A stretch of 64,000 nucleotides of DNA from Lepidonotus clava. Its lineage: Eukaryota; Annelida; Polychaeta; Phyllodocida; Polynoidae. Below the pieces are notes generated by a model. That model was not told the origin of the DNA. It worked only from the letters and a program-made list of their open reading frames with translations, and made no database searches. The position numbers and the translations under genes are program-made. Positions 1-12,500 of this stretch are shown here, piece after piece (the stretch's first letter is position 1; every line of letters begins with the position of its first letter). The stretch spans positions 30,005,659-30,069,658 of the forward strand of contig OW387140.1 of NCBI GenBank assembly GCA_936440205.1. The letters run 5' to 3'.

Positions 1-172
1 TTCCTTAATGTAATGTACATATAATCACAGAACTTTCAGTTCGTTCATTATATGTCCATAACACCCAACAAACCTAAACGACTTATAATTCATTTCCTTA
101 ATCTAATGTCTATCAGTCGTTCTGTACATATAATCAAACAACTTTCAGTTGGTTCATTATATGTGCAGAACG
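1..172. repeat. Tandem duplication with internal hairpin
   Basis: Two diverged copies of an 80-90 bp unit lie head to tail, the first starting at 1 and the second near 96. Each copy holds ACATATAAT followed about 20 bases later by its reverse complement ATTATATGT (17-25 with 47-55, and 126-134 with 156-164), so each can form a short hairpin. The first copy is cut by the window edge. I cannot assign it to a known family. Confidence 0.6.
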
Positions 173-1227
173 CCCCAGCTGCAGAAAGCGAAATTTCCGT
201 CTACCTGAAATCGGTATATCTGCAGTTTCGCAACAACACTTTTAAAGCTGTAAAACGTTTAAAAAAAAAAGAAAAAAGGTGCCAACTAAACTTTAAAAGT
301 CTCAACAATTTAGATTCTCTCATAGTCCTCACCACACACACTCGATAACATTCATCAAAAGCCTTCAGAACTGTTGAGTCGAGGGTCCCAAAAATCTTTC
401 AGCAGCTTTTTAACCCTAAACACCATTACTTCTCTAGCCCTCTATTAAGTTAGCGCTAGCATTCAATCATTCTCGAACTCAACAACAGGAGTAATACATC
501 AAATTTAAGTGTTAACAACTTTAACTATAAAGCGGAAGATCTTCTCAACCATATGAACAGTGCAGAAACTATACGAACATCCCAAAATCTGTCACATTTT
601 GTGTTTTTTTTCTCTCCTATACCCCTTTTACAAAAGCACAAGCTAACAGGTGCTTACCGAAAACCGCGGAATTTCACGTACCTATAGAAGTCTAGCATCC
701 CCCGTTACACAGGTAATTTAACCTCTTAAAACGCTATATTTGCTGAGTTGTACAAAAAACAGCTGTCATGGCCTTCTTACATACAACGTTCAGTGATATA
801 ATTATTAACCATATTCATTAGTTCTCTTTGCATTAACTAGCAATACCACAACCCCTGATAAATTGTGTATCAAATCTCGGATTTCCTTATTTTATCAGGT
901 TGGCGACATGAATTTATAACATAACTATCCTAATCTTGATAACATTGCAAAACCAAAACTACCACAAGAAAGAGGGGATTCTTAGGGACGAAAACCCTAG
1001 GTTTGATTAAGATTAGACTCAATTTAATATTTTTTCTTGCGTGACTAATATAAGAGATAACTCAACATTTTGGTATTCTGTGATTCACCTAGCATAGGAC
1101 GAGTTTTTCAGAATTTCAATCTTAGGCTCAGAACCAATATTTTCAATTTTTGACAATCAATTTCCATAATTATGAAGAAATAGGGCAAATCCAGTGAGAT
1201 CCGCATAAATACATGCTCTTTTCAGTG
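173..1227. other. No identifiable gene
   Basis: AT-rich sequence with only short chance ORFs. I see no splice-consistent exon, RNA gene or inverted repeat here. Confidence 0.5.
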
Positions 1228-1492
1228 ATATAGACGTTGTGCAGATGACGTCACACCTCCCAAATTATGATGGACACCATATTGGTGATCAACTTGAATT
1301 TATTAATATCTATAGTTCTAAACCATTTATGATGCAGTTTTATGTTTGTTTTATCAAAAGAAAGCCAATTTAGTCATAATCAATGAGTATAATCTATAAA
1401 TTGTGGATATTTCTAAAGGCCATGTAGGTGTGGTGACCACATGGTGATCACCAAAATTGGATCACGTGACCCTCTCTGCACAAGGTCTATAT
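1228..1492. repeat. Imperfect inverted repeat, possible MITE remnant
   Basis: The left arm (1228-1292) and the reverse complement of the right arm (1430-1491) share TATAGACNTTGTGCAGA, then GTCAC, then a looser match around TGGTGATCA. The arms are about 60 bp with a spacer of about 140 bp. No target duplication is clear, so this is only a candidate old non-autonomous DNA transposon. Confidence 0.35.
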
Positions 1493-1844
1493 GGTACAAA
1501 GGTATGCAATCAGACAAAGATCCGCGGATTTTAGCATGAAATTCACATGACAGATGAAAAATCATGTAAAAACGGGCTAAAATGGGGGTCCATAGGTTTA
1601 CCAGTATTTCAATGTAAATGTCATGCAAAAAAGGTCACCTTTCACCCTCATACTTTTAGCAATATCTAAGGAATGCCAAGTCCGATTTTAATTGTGTTTT
1701 GAATATCAAAAAGCACTTGAATAGGCGCATCTCATAGGCATATTCAAAACATTGAAACCCGAAATTACATTTTCAGTGTGGTATTGCTACATGAACCCAA
1801 CTAATGACGGCCCACTGTTATAGTAAAAAAAATTTAGTTCTCCA

Positions 1845-1986
1845 GTAGTAAAGCTTGTAGGTGAATGACGGCGGAGCACTGGAAGCGCAAGTCAGTGTTG
1901 AATTACTTGGCCATCTCACGGACCAGGGGGTAGAAGGGCAGCTTGCGGATGAGGAGCTTGGTGGACTTCTTGTGACAGATATCACG
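1845..1986 (-). pseudogene. Histone H3 pseudogene fragment
   Basis: Read on the minus strand, this matches histone H3 from about residue 49 to 93: the blocks KSTKLLIRKLPF, LVREMAK, NTDLRFQ and SAV align with KSTELLIRKLPF, LVREIAQ, KTDLRFQ and SAV. One codon is missing near residues 52-56, and the codon matching Asp77 is a stop, so it is dead. There is no histone start, N-terminal tail or C-terminal helix. The piece begins about 8 bases past the stop codon of the OB-fold gene on the same strand, so it probably lies in that gene's 3' UTR. A retrocopied or trapped histone fragment is the simplest reading. Confidence 0.85.
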
Positions 1987-1993
1987 TAGAAAA

Positions 1994-2401
1994 TTAGTTT
2001 TCACTGTCCATGAAAGCAACTGATAACGCCTCAGCTGACTTGCCTCCCGTCGCGCAAGCTCCTGTAGTGTCCTCTGCAGTAGCCTCGGCATTACCTTCTG
2101 CACTCGCACATGCCTCCACCAGCTGCTCATCATCCGAAAAATCAAACTCTTTCAGTTGCATCTCAAGAATGTCCTTCCCTCTATGTTTTACTGAGAGGGT
2201 GATCGGCAAGTACATAATAAATGCTTTCACCGATCGGTTTTCAGTAGGGATGGAGAGTACGTCTGAGAGTCCATGAAGGGGCAAGTCCATCGTGCTGTTG
2301 TTGTTTGCTATTTCTACGATAGCTTCGACGGTGTTCTCATCGTCCCCAGGAGAGACAGCTATCACTTTTACGGTGTGAGTAACAATCTGTGGTTCGTATA
2401 C
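1994..2401 (-). CDS. OB-fold gene, last exon
   Basis: Starts after an ATTTCAG acceptor (2402-2403) in phase 0 and runs 135 codons to TAA at 1994-1996. It encodes VYEPQIVTHTVKVIAV, a probable end of the second OB fold, then an acidic and Ala/Thr-rich tail. The H3 fragment begins a few bases after the stop. Confidence 0.72.
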   Translation of the reverse strand, partial: VYEPQIVTHTVKVIAVSPGDDENTVEAIVEIANNNSTMDLPLHGLSDVLSIPTENRSVKAFIMYLPITLSVKHRGKDILEMQLKEFDFSDDEQLVEACASAEGNAEATAEDTTGACATGGKSAEALSVAFMDSEN

Positions 2402-3510
2402 CTGAAATTGAAAAGTAATTAAAAATTCAATATAACGCCTTTTTTTGGGGGGGGTTTTCATTCGTACTAACTGTAACAGACATTTTTAATTCCATTTTAA
2501 TACCAAAAATCAGACAAATTAACACCTATTGTATGACAGAAATTTGACACCAAGCAGATGCTTGCTATGAAAAATGTCAGAACATATTGTAACACAGAGT
2601 TTTGAAGTAATGGTATTTTTTTTGAAAGTCGTAATTAAAATATTCAAGGCCAATTCATTTTAACTTCTCTTATCTAATTTAATCAATTTTATTATATGTC
2701 TTACCACTATCTGGTCTATGAAGTTGACAATGAGCTCGTCCTTGTTGGTGTGGTCATTATGACAGTATCTTCCGTCCAGCACTCTCATCGTGTCGCCTAC
2801 CTCTGCCTCCAGATACGCGGCTGCACAGTTCCATAAGGTTACGTACACGATGTCCTCAGCGTCGCGTATGGCCATATCGGTCACAAGTTTCTTTAATCCA
2901 TTTTTGAAACTGGGATAGCGTACTACTGCGTTCATCTAGACCAAAAAAAATATTTTTTTAATATTAGAACAATCATCATATTCCAATACAATCATTCTAC
3001 TATATAACAATAAGCTGTAGACTTAGTAATAAGAAGTAACGGTATCAAAAAATGTGTACGTAGTAGAATTATAATTAAGATCATAGTATAGAATACCATA
3101 ACAGAAACTAAGCACCATAACAATCAATTTAAATTTATTCAATACTCAGTCATTGTGGATGACTATGGTCATCGAGTATGCTTTAATATGGAACACGACA
3201 TTCAACATTTACTTGTTAATGTTATATGATACATTTAGTATATGATACACAATTATTCATTTACCTCAATGATCTCCCCTTCTGTGTAGCAGATTTTGTT
3301 TTGTGGGCTGGCCTTCACCCTGCTTATCCCCATCATCGTGGAACATATCGGTGCATCCACCTTCCTTTCTGCTTGCAGACGCAGGTGTTGCAGGATCACT
3401 ATGGGTTTGTCACTGAAATTGAATTTGAATATTAAATATCAATATGAGAATAAACCAAACAATGTGTCGGACATTATGGTAAAAACGTTTTACATTTCCG
3501 GCAGAAACAA

Positions 3511-3541
<31 letters not shown>

Positions 3542-6500
3542 TTTGCCTCTCTTTATTGAAAGAATTCTAGGAAGATCCCTGAATAAAGGACTGGCCCCTG
3601 ACTCCTTGGACATTATATCTACCCCTGTATCTCTATCATTTTTAGAATTGAATGAAGTAAAACAGGGTTCAAAATTAACGTCAGCCTGTCAGCCCCAGGC
3701 TGATTGTTTGGAATCAGAGCTGACAAATTTTGAGAAAATTACATTAAAATCAGCCCGTATTTTTCACGCTGGTAATAGTTATGTCCGGGCTGACAGCCTG
3801 AAAAGTTAATTTCGTACACTGAAAACTTGAAAAAATATTTACTGTTATTTTACTAATATTTCGTAATTATTGACTTCGTTCGCTAAACGTTAAGCCAACA
3901 TTCTAGCATCTATGTGATCGCCTTTATAGAAAGATTGAACGCACCCACCCACGAAAATATTTTCTGCTCGAATTTAGACTTGTTTCAAAAGTTGACCTAA
4001 AACATTTCAAAAACTGCGGAATTCCGCGAAAGTCTGGCAACAATCCTTCCACTACTTCTACAGAAAAAATTAAGAATGCCCTGAGACAGGTCAGGTGGGT
4101 CAGATCTGATTTACCTCAGGGCACCAAGGTAGTAGTAATTGATTTTGTGCAATAGCAGCCCTACTACCCAATATACATTCATAACCAACTTATTTATATA
4201 CTGTGCCTTTCTTTCACCCCGTGGGGATCCGGGGTGGGGGTTCCTTCGGGAGCCTCCTGGGAAGAATAGGTCCCCAGCAGTCCCTTGCTGTTCGTAGAAG
4301 GCGACAAATGGGAGACCAGACTCAATAGCTGTTTGGTGGAGTGCCCGCCCTGAGTCTGGGAGGTCTTGGGATTTATCCCTGGCCGAGTCACACCAAAGAC
4401 TTTAACAATGGGAGTGGTCACTGCTTGCCTGGCACTCGGTATGAAGTAAGAACCACGAAAAATTACCCCCGTGAGGACCCGGGGTTGGAGTTCCTCTGGG
4501 AACTTCCTGGGAAGAATCCAGGTCCTCAGTATCCCCTGCTGATCGTAAGAGTCGACGAAAACGGGGAAAACCCCTATGATGAGTACAAAAAATGGTACCC
4601 CAATGTCGGATGCAGGCCCGACCCAAAATAAACTGCAACGTCCCTCGGTAGGCAACCAGGCTGAGGACGGCTTATCTGCTACTGGAAGAAACAAAAAAAT
4701 GGTTAGCAATGACCAAAGTAAAAAAGAAAAAGACCAGTCAAGAACTGGTAAAAGAGGCCGTGAGAGCACGGGAACAAGTGCTCCCGTCCCAAAAAGGGCT
4801 AACACTGCCAAGGGCTGTGGCGGAGATGGCTGGCCAAGATTCCTTGTTGTGGAATCTTGCCAGACCGGTAAGACCATGGCCACCGTCTCGCCATTTGTCA
4901 TTGGCAAAGCCATTGGCAGTGTAGCGGGCTCCGTAAAAAGTATTAAGAAGACCAGGGCTGGAACGCTCTTGGTTGAGGTCGAAAGAAGGCAGCAAGCCAT
5001 TAACTTGCTCCAAATGGAAAATGTTGGTGAGACGCCTGTTGAGGTTTCCCCCCATAGATCCCTGAACACATCTAAAGGGGTCATCAAATGGAGGGACCTC
5101 CTGGGCACCCCCGTAGAAGAGATTGCTGAACAGCTCTCTCACGAGGGTGTAACAGGTGTCCACCAAATTAAAAACAAGTCAACTGGCATCTATGTGCTAT
5201 CATTTGACACACCAACTCCTTCGGAATTTGTCAAATGTGCGTACACCAGATTGCCAGTGGAAGAATATACGCCAAATCCCATGCGCTGCTATAAATGCCA
5301 AAAATATGGCCATATTACAAACAAATGTAATGGCCAAGCAGCGTGTGGTCGATGTGGAAACAAAGAAGTCGACCACTCAACTCAAGATTTGTTTGTTTGT
5401 TGGGGTAGTTTAACGTCCGGCCAACCCTTATGGGTTCTTTCATGCATTAATTGCAAAGGGGAACATCCGGCATACTCCAGGAAATGCCCGCATTTCATCG
5501 AAGAGAAAGAGGTTCAATCTGTCCGTGTCAAAAGGAAGATCTCTTTCTCTGAAGCCCGAAGGATCGTAAGAGCATCCCGTGCTCCAGTGCTCACAAGAAG
5601 CTTCGCTTCAGTGGTCAGGTCAAAGAAAGATGCAGGTTGCCAAACACCTGACTGGCCTGACCATGCTGTTAAGCCACAGCAATATCAAAAGGCTCCTCAC
5701 CATCAGTCTGTGAATGCACAGCAAAAACAAAGTAAAGTTCGGCCCACACATGGGACCGACAGAGGGAACAACACCACCTCGCTCCCTAAAAGAGGTCAGT
5801 CCCAAGTCTCAGGGACAAATACTGAGGTCAAGACCACCCAGCTCTCCAAAGGCCCAAAACCATCTGGGCCTCCAGCTGAGTCTGGATCCTCTAGGATACC
5901 AGTACTCGCTGGTAGTAAATCCCCACCAAAAAGACCAGGTGGAAGCGAAAGAGCCGCATCATCCCTAGGGTCTGAGTGTGATGTAGACAGCTCACAGGAA
6001 GGGGACCCAGCCCAACCTGTGACCAATTCCAGCCGTGCTGTAGATGGCCCACAGGAAGGGGATCCAACCCAACCCGTGAGTGCTTCCAGCTATGCTGTGA
6101 AGGCCGCATCACCTCCAAAACAAACACCTCCAAAAACAAAAGCAGTCACCATCAGAAGGGAACACCTATCCCCGATAACTATACAGAATCGATTTGGTGT
6201 ACTGGCAGCCCCTAAGGGGATGACAGTGCTACAAAAACAGACAAAGAAAAAATGAGTAACACTCAAACAATCATACAGTGGAATTGCAGAGGCATCAGGG
6301 CCAACAGGGAAGATTTGGAGCTGCTCGGCACCGAAGTCCGACCTGTAGCCCTATGCTTGCAAGAAATAAAAACAACAAACCATGACCACTTAAAAATGAA
6401 ACAATACCATCATTACTCAAAAATTCCCGATGAACATGTCCCTGCCGGAGGAGTAGCCATAATGGCCGAAAGAAACTTCCCTCAACAAGAGGTTTCCTTG

Positions 6501-9500
6501 GACACAACCCTCCAGGGAGTGGCTGTTCGAATAACAATAAACAAACCACTTATACTGTGCTCTGTCTACATACCACCAAGACAGAAAGTCACATATAATG
6601 ATCTTTCAGCACTGATCTCTCAGCTGCCTCCTCCGTTTCTAATCATGGGTGACCTCAATGCCCATAACCAGATATGGGGGTCCCACAAAATAGACGTGAG
6701 AGGCAGAGCAATTGAAAGAATCATAGATCGTAAATCCCTCTGCTTGTTCAACACCAAAGTTCCAACATACCACCATCCTGGAAGTGGAACTTACTCGTCC
6801 ATTGATTTAACACTCTGTCACCATTCCATCTTTGCAGAGTTTCAATGGACAGTACATGAGGACTTATGTGGAAGCGACCACTTTCCCATCCTCCTGCAGA
6901 CATCCAAGAAAAATGAAAATAGAGACAGGATCCCAGTGTGGAAGACACATAAAGCAGATTGGGATTGCTATCAAAACCTCTGTAAAGTGTCCTTCCTACC
7001 CTGGGAACTGGCATGCAAGAAAGAAGATCCAGTGCAATACTTCACAGATACATTGCTAGAAGTAAGTGCACTGTCTATACCAAAAACATCAAAACATCCT
7101 CCAAAAAAGTCTCGGCCATGGTATGATGATGAATGCCAAAAGGCTAGAAAGGAGAGAAAGAGAGCACTGAGAAAGTTTAATAGTTACATCAGCGCTGAAA
7201 ATATGCATGCATATTTACAAGCCCGTGCTAAAACAAAATTAACATATAAGACTGCTAAACGAGAGTCCTTCCGAAACTTCATCAACTCTCTTTCCAGATC
7301 TACCCCAATGAGGAAAGTATGGAAAGTGGTGAAGAAGATGAATGGTCACTCTACCTCAACAGTCCACCAGTTGAAGGTCGGAAACGAAACAAAAGAAACC
7401 AAGGAGGAAATAGCAAACACCTTAGCTACATATTTCTCCAAAGTCTCCTCTGAGGAGAACTGTACCGAAACTTTCCTCCGACATAAAAAGAAGAAGGAAG
7501 ACACTGAACTTGACTTCACATCCACCAACAGGGAGATATACAACACCATCTTCTCCCTCGAGGAGCTGAAACATGCCCTCCATCAGTCAAAGTCTTCTTC
7601 TCCTGGACCTGACACTGTTCACTATGACATGCTGAAAAAACTACCAGAAGAACAACTCAAACTACTACTAGAGTTGTACAACAACATATGGGTAAACGGA
7701 GATTATCCAAGCTCTTGGGCTGAAGCTACTGTGGTCCCTATCCTGAAACATGGGAAAACCAAGAGTGATCCCCAGAGCTACAGACCTATTGCTATGACTA
7801 GCTTCCTTTCCAAAACCATGGAAAGAATGGTCAACAACAGGCTGACTTGGTATCTGGAATCTAATGATCTCCTAAACCCCTACCAGTCAGGTTTCCGCCA
7901 AGGGCGGAGCACAACCGACCACCTTGTTAGGCTTGAAAGCTACATAAGAGAAGGATTCGCCAACAAAGAACATGTGGTGGCTGTCTTTTTTGACCTCGAA
8001 AAGGCATACGACACGACATGGAAATATGGCATCTTACAAAACCTGCAGGAAATGGGACTGCGTGGCAGACTGCCCACATTCATTTCCAATTTCCTTGCCA
8101 ACCGAACATTTAGCGTACGTCTTGGTACCAAACTGTCGCGGAGAGTCGACCAGGAAATGGGTGTACCCCAAGGCTGTGTCCTCTCTGTGACATTGTTTGG
8201 TGTACAAATTAACAGCATAACAAAGTCCCTGCAGAAAGACCTTAACTGCTGTCTCTATGTGGATGACTTTGTCATATGCTACCGATCGAGACAAATGACA
8301 ACTATAGAAAGAAAAATACAACAGGCAGTGAATCTCCTTGACAGATGGAGTACTGAAAATGGTTTCAAGTTTTCCACCAACAAAACTACATACGTTCACT
8401 TCTGTCGTAGAATGGGGTGTGTGGAAAATCCGGCACTCCGTCTCAAGGACACTGAACTGCCTGTAGGGGAGGAGGTGAAGTTCTTGGGAATGATCTATGA
8501 CAAGATCTTATCCTTCAAACCTCACATTGAATATTTGAGGAGGAAATGCCTAAAGGCCATGAATCTCCTGAAAGTACTGTCCAACACAGAATGGGGTGCT
8601 GACCGAGAGATCCTGCTGACCCTGTACAAAGCATACATCCAGTCAAGGCTGGATTATGGTTCTTTGATATATCAGTCAGCAGGGAAATCCTACTTGGACA
8701 GACTAAACCCCATCCAAAACCAGGGCCTACGAATATGTCTTGGCGCTTTCAGAACATCACCAGCCAAAAGCCTACACGTGGAGGGCAATGTTCCACCTTT
8801 ACATTTAAGGAAGCAAAAATTGTCCTTGCAATATGCAATAAAGGTCAAAGCTGACAAGAGAAACCCAACACATGATACCATATTCCGCACACATAACAGC
8901 GAGTTGTTCCGGGTAAATCCAAGGGTGGCCAAACCATTCTCTACCTCTGCTAAATCTGTGATCAGAGAAGCAGAGATACCTTTGAACATCATCAGAGAAA
9001 TAAGACCACCCAAGGACCCACCATGGTCCCAGAGTAAACCTGTGGTCATCCTGGAACTATGCAATAACAAGAAGAACGAAACTAACCCCTCTGCTTTCAG
9101 GAACGAATATGGAGCCCTGAAAGACCAATACAGTGATCATTTCCCCATCTTCACTGATGGCTCCAAGGAAGGAAATAGAGTGGGTTATGCAGTACATATA
9201 GAATATGGGGACCTGACCGGTGCCCTTCACGGCCAAGCCAGCATTTTTACTGCTGAAGCACGTGCTCTGGCGCGTGCACTAGACTGGATCAAAGTATCAG
9301 GACACAAAAAGTTTATCATCTTCTCAGACTCAAAGTCCTGTTTACAAACTATCCTACAACATCAGCCTAACAATCCCATAATCAGAGATATCCAGCAAAG
9401 TCACACCAACCTGAAATCGGTTGGCAAAGAAGTGATTTTCTGCTGGCTACCTAGCCACATTGGAATCTCTGGTAATGAAAAGGCAGACCAAGCAGCCAAG

Positions 9501-12500
9501 GGGGCCTTGGCCCTAGATCCTGAGGTTGCTAGAATCCCATACACAGACTTACTGCCACTAAGCAAAACACATTTGCGGTCTAAGTGGCAAAGCGACTGGA
9601 ACAAACAGGAGAACAATCTTCTACACTCTGTCAAACCCAAATTAGAAGAGAAAAGTGACAAAAGCAAAAGAGAGTGCCTGACAAGGTCAGAACAGGTGAA
9701 ACTGGCCCGTCTTCGGATAGGCCACACCAGGCTGACACATGAACACCTGTTGAAAGGTGAAGGTGCTCCTATTTGTCAACAGTGTAACACCAAACTAACG
9801 GTGGAGCACATCATATTGAAGTGTAAGAAGACGGATGACAGTCGCAAGCGGCATCTCCAAAACAGAACATCGATGAAGGACGTGTTTAACAACAACAGAA
9901 GTAAAAAGATCCTGCAATTCCTTTGAGAATGCCAACTGATAGATAAAATTTAAGAAAGGATCCAAGAGTCTGGGATCCAGGGGCCACCCTGTGCTCCCGA
10001 CAGGGTCATCAAAGGCCGGGTGTGTGGTGTCCTTTCTATGGGACATTGCACACTAAAGACCCCTTGCCACTCTTCGCAACGAGTAGGGTATCGCACCCGG
10101 TGGCGGGTTTCTCCTAAACCATATCATATATTCAGTCACCGCCCTTGTGGCGTAAAATAAGCTGAAAAGTTTTACCTTGTGCAGTCTGGAAAGAACCCAT
10201 AAGGGTTGGCCGGACGTTAAACTACCCCAACAAACAAACATGTCACAGAAATGGTGTGTAAGTGAGGAGTATATTATTATATCTTTTTCTTACAAGAAAT
10301 TTGTTTTCAAATAACAAAAAGATCACATCTGTAGCCTAAATTGAATTGAATGAACAACACCTTGAAATACTATATACTGTTATTCTAGTATTATTTCAGA
10401 AGAACCAACTTTATTGGGCAAACGTTTATGCTATGTTTGTACGCGTAGTTCATATATCTGTTTGGAGAATGTGCGGCGAGTGGAGCAGAGCGGGCGGCAG
10501 CGTCGGCAGCCCGAGCCCAGGGGGCGTGGTTCCAAGATCTACGTGATTGCTTTTATAGAAAGATTTCAGATGTGTTTGTACAATGCCCTCAAATATGCTT
10601 AGAAAAACGGGACATTCACATTCAAAACGGGACTAATGATCGGATATTTCAGGGGTGGAACCACGAGGTCTCACAATCTTGTGTATAAAGGGGTTCATTT
10701 GATGGCATTAACTGTGAAACTGTCTCCACTCTGTCGCCATTCTAGACTTGCTTATTAGTTTCGTGTAGTATACAAAATGACCACAAGGGGCACCACGGGT
10801 CGCCGGATAACGTTTGAGCCTATTCCCGCCACCCAAATATCAATATGAGAATAAACCAAACAATGTGTCGGACATTATGGTAAAAACGTTGGACAGGTGC
10901 GGCAGAAACAAAGTGTTAAAAAGAAAAAAAAAGTAAGAGTGCTCTGAAACAAGTCAGGTGGCATGATTTCTTATTTATCTCAGGGCACCCCTGTGGTAGA
11001 AATTCATTATGTGCTCTCTATACATGCTTTTCTTAACAACAAAGTATTTCTAAATACTTTAGAAATAGCATGGGCCCGTGATTATTGACTTCGAAAATCC
11101 AGCTATCTAGTTCTTCACCGAGTCAGAGAATTGAGACCAGAGGGAGTTAAAGTTTTATCTTTTTAACTGAATCCTCATGGCCAAGTCGGTTAGGTCTGGA
11201 ACTTGGTCCCGGCGAATTCAGTTATCGAATCACATCAATATATTTTCCATTTTCGTCAACAGTGAGGCCGTGCGGGCAGCCGGGGTTCAATTCCCCGACC
11301 CCGCGAACATATTTTCTATTTTTAACTCTCTGGTCTGTGCAATCACTTTGCCCTAACGCGTATCGTAGGACACATCTCTGCCAGGCCAAAAATGCGAAAA
11401 TGGTTGTTGGTGTATGGCCAAAGATAAAACTTGAACGCCATCTGTATTGATCTGAGTTCAATAATAATAAAAGCTATAGGCTGATATGACCTCAGATCAC
11501 TGAAAGTGAAAGATTTTTTATCAGTACAGGTGGTTGTGGCCGAATGGATAAGGCGTGCGCCTTCCATGTGAGCGACCGGGGTTCGATTCCCCTGCTCCCT
11601 GAGGCCTCAGTCCGTGCATATTTTGGGCTCCGATGCTGCCGTCACAGCCATTTTCAGTAAGTTATCCCTCTCTTCTAAACAGATATATGAACTACGCGTA
11701 CGAACCAGGTGGTGTGGTCCCATATGATGAAGAAGGCTAGCTAATTAGTTTCCTGAACCAATCTGTTTAAATGCGTGAATTTAACACATCAACATATCAA
11801 CAACATTTATAGAAAAAATTGAGAGTGCCCCGAGATAGGTCAGGTGGGTCGGTTCTGATATATCTCAGGGCACCCAGGTAGTAGTAATTGATTTTGTGCA
11901 ATAGCAGCCCTACTACCCAATATACATCCAGAACCTACTGGTTTATATACTGTGCCTGTGTTTCGTGTCAGAAAAAAGGTGTCTAATGAACGTTTATGCA
12001 ACGTTCATAAGCGCAGTTCATATATGTCACTAGTGGCGGCGCTCCTGCAGTCTATTCTAGGCTGGTTTCCGCCCCTGTCCGCTACCACTAATACTAGCGG
12101 CAGGTATGGAGAGGCGATCTAGGTCAGCAGAGCGGTCTTGGTGAGCGGTGTCAGCTGTTACATAATGTCGCGACTATCAGAGCAGTCTGAGTGAGCGGTG
12201 TCAGCTGTTACATAATGGCTCAGGAGGTGCACCTGACACTGCTGACTGAGAAACCACCCTCAAAGTTTCACAGCCTCTCATTCCCATACTGTGAAATAGC
12301 TTCAGAAACCACCTGCTAAGTCGCACAGCCACTCACCCCTCTCAGTTTAGGTATTAATAAAAAAAATTATTTGGAGTGATAGATATTTATTCAGGGTTCT
12401 TCCTAGAAAAAGATTTCGAGTATCAAAAGCCCCAGTTTTTTTGTTCTTAGAGGGCCATTTACTATAAAATTATGGGCTTTTTGACTATATTTTATATGTT

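Larger units (their letters stand above)
4217..10239 (+). mobile_element. Full-length I/Nimb-like LINE
   Basis: The element has a 5' UTR (4217-4575), ORF1 (4576-6255), ORF2 (6252-9926) and a 3' UTR ending in a (CAAA)n tail. Both ORFs are open over their whole length and keep the expected catalytic motifs, so it looks young and possibly competent. The start is fixed by the SINE at 17204, which begins with the same CCCCGTGGGG and has a clear target duplication. The 3' end carries short hairpins (CGCCCTTGTGGCG, ACCCATAAGGGT) shared with the SINE, as expected for a recognition tail used in target-primed reverse transcription. It lies in intron 1 of the OB-fold gene, antisense to it, inside an older TIR element. 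No long target duplication is seen. The I/Nimb assignment rests on the APE-RT-RNase H order and three CCHC knuckles in ORF1. Confidence 0.9.

Noticed and set aside
1903-2145. 80-codon minus-strand ORF as a histone-like gene
   Set aside because: Only its last third is H3-like. The first part is the OB-fold gene's last exon in another frame. Treated as an H3 pseudogene fragment instead.
4194-5108. 304-codon minus-strand ORF
   Set aside because: It lies opposite LINE ORF1 and the repeated LINE leader. Its protein has no domain and its frame is a by-product of the plus-strand coding sequence.
11529-11600. Functional tRNA-Arg gene
   Set aside because: Boxes A and B are good, but the anticodon stem has mismatches and the acceptor ends do not pair, so it is kept only as a tRNA-like repeat.
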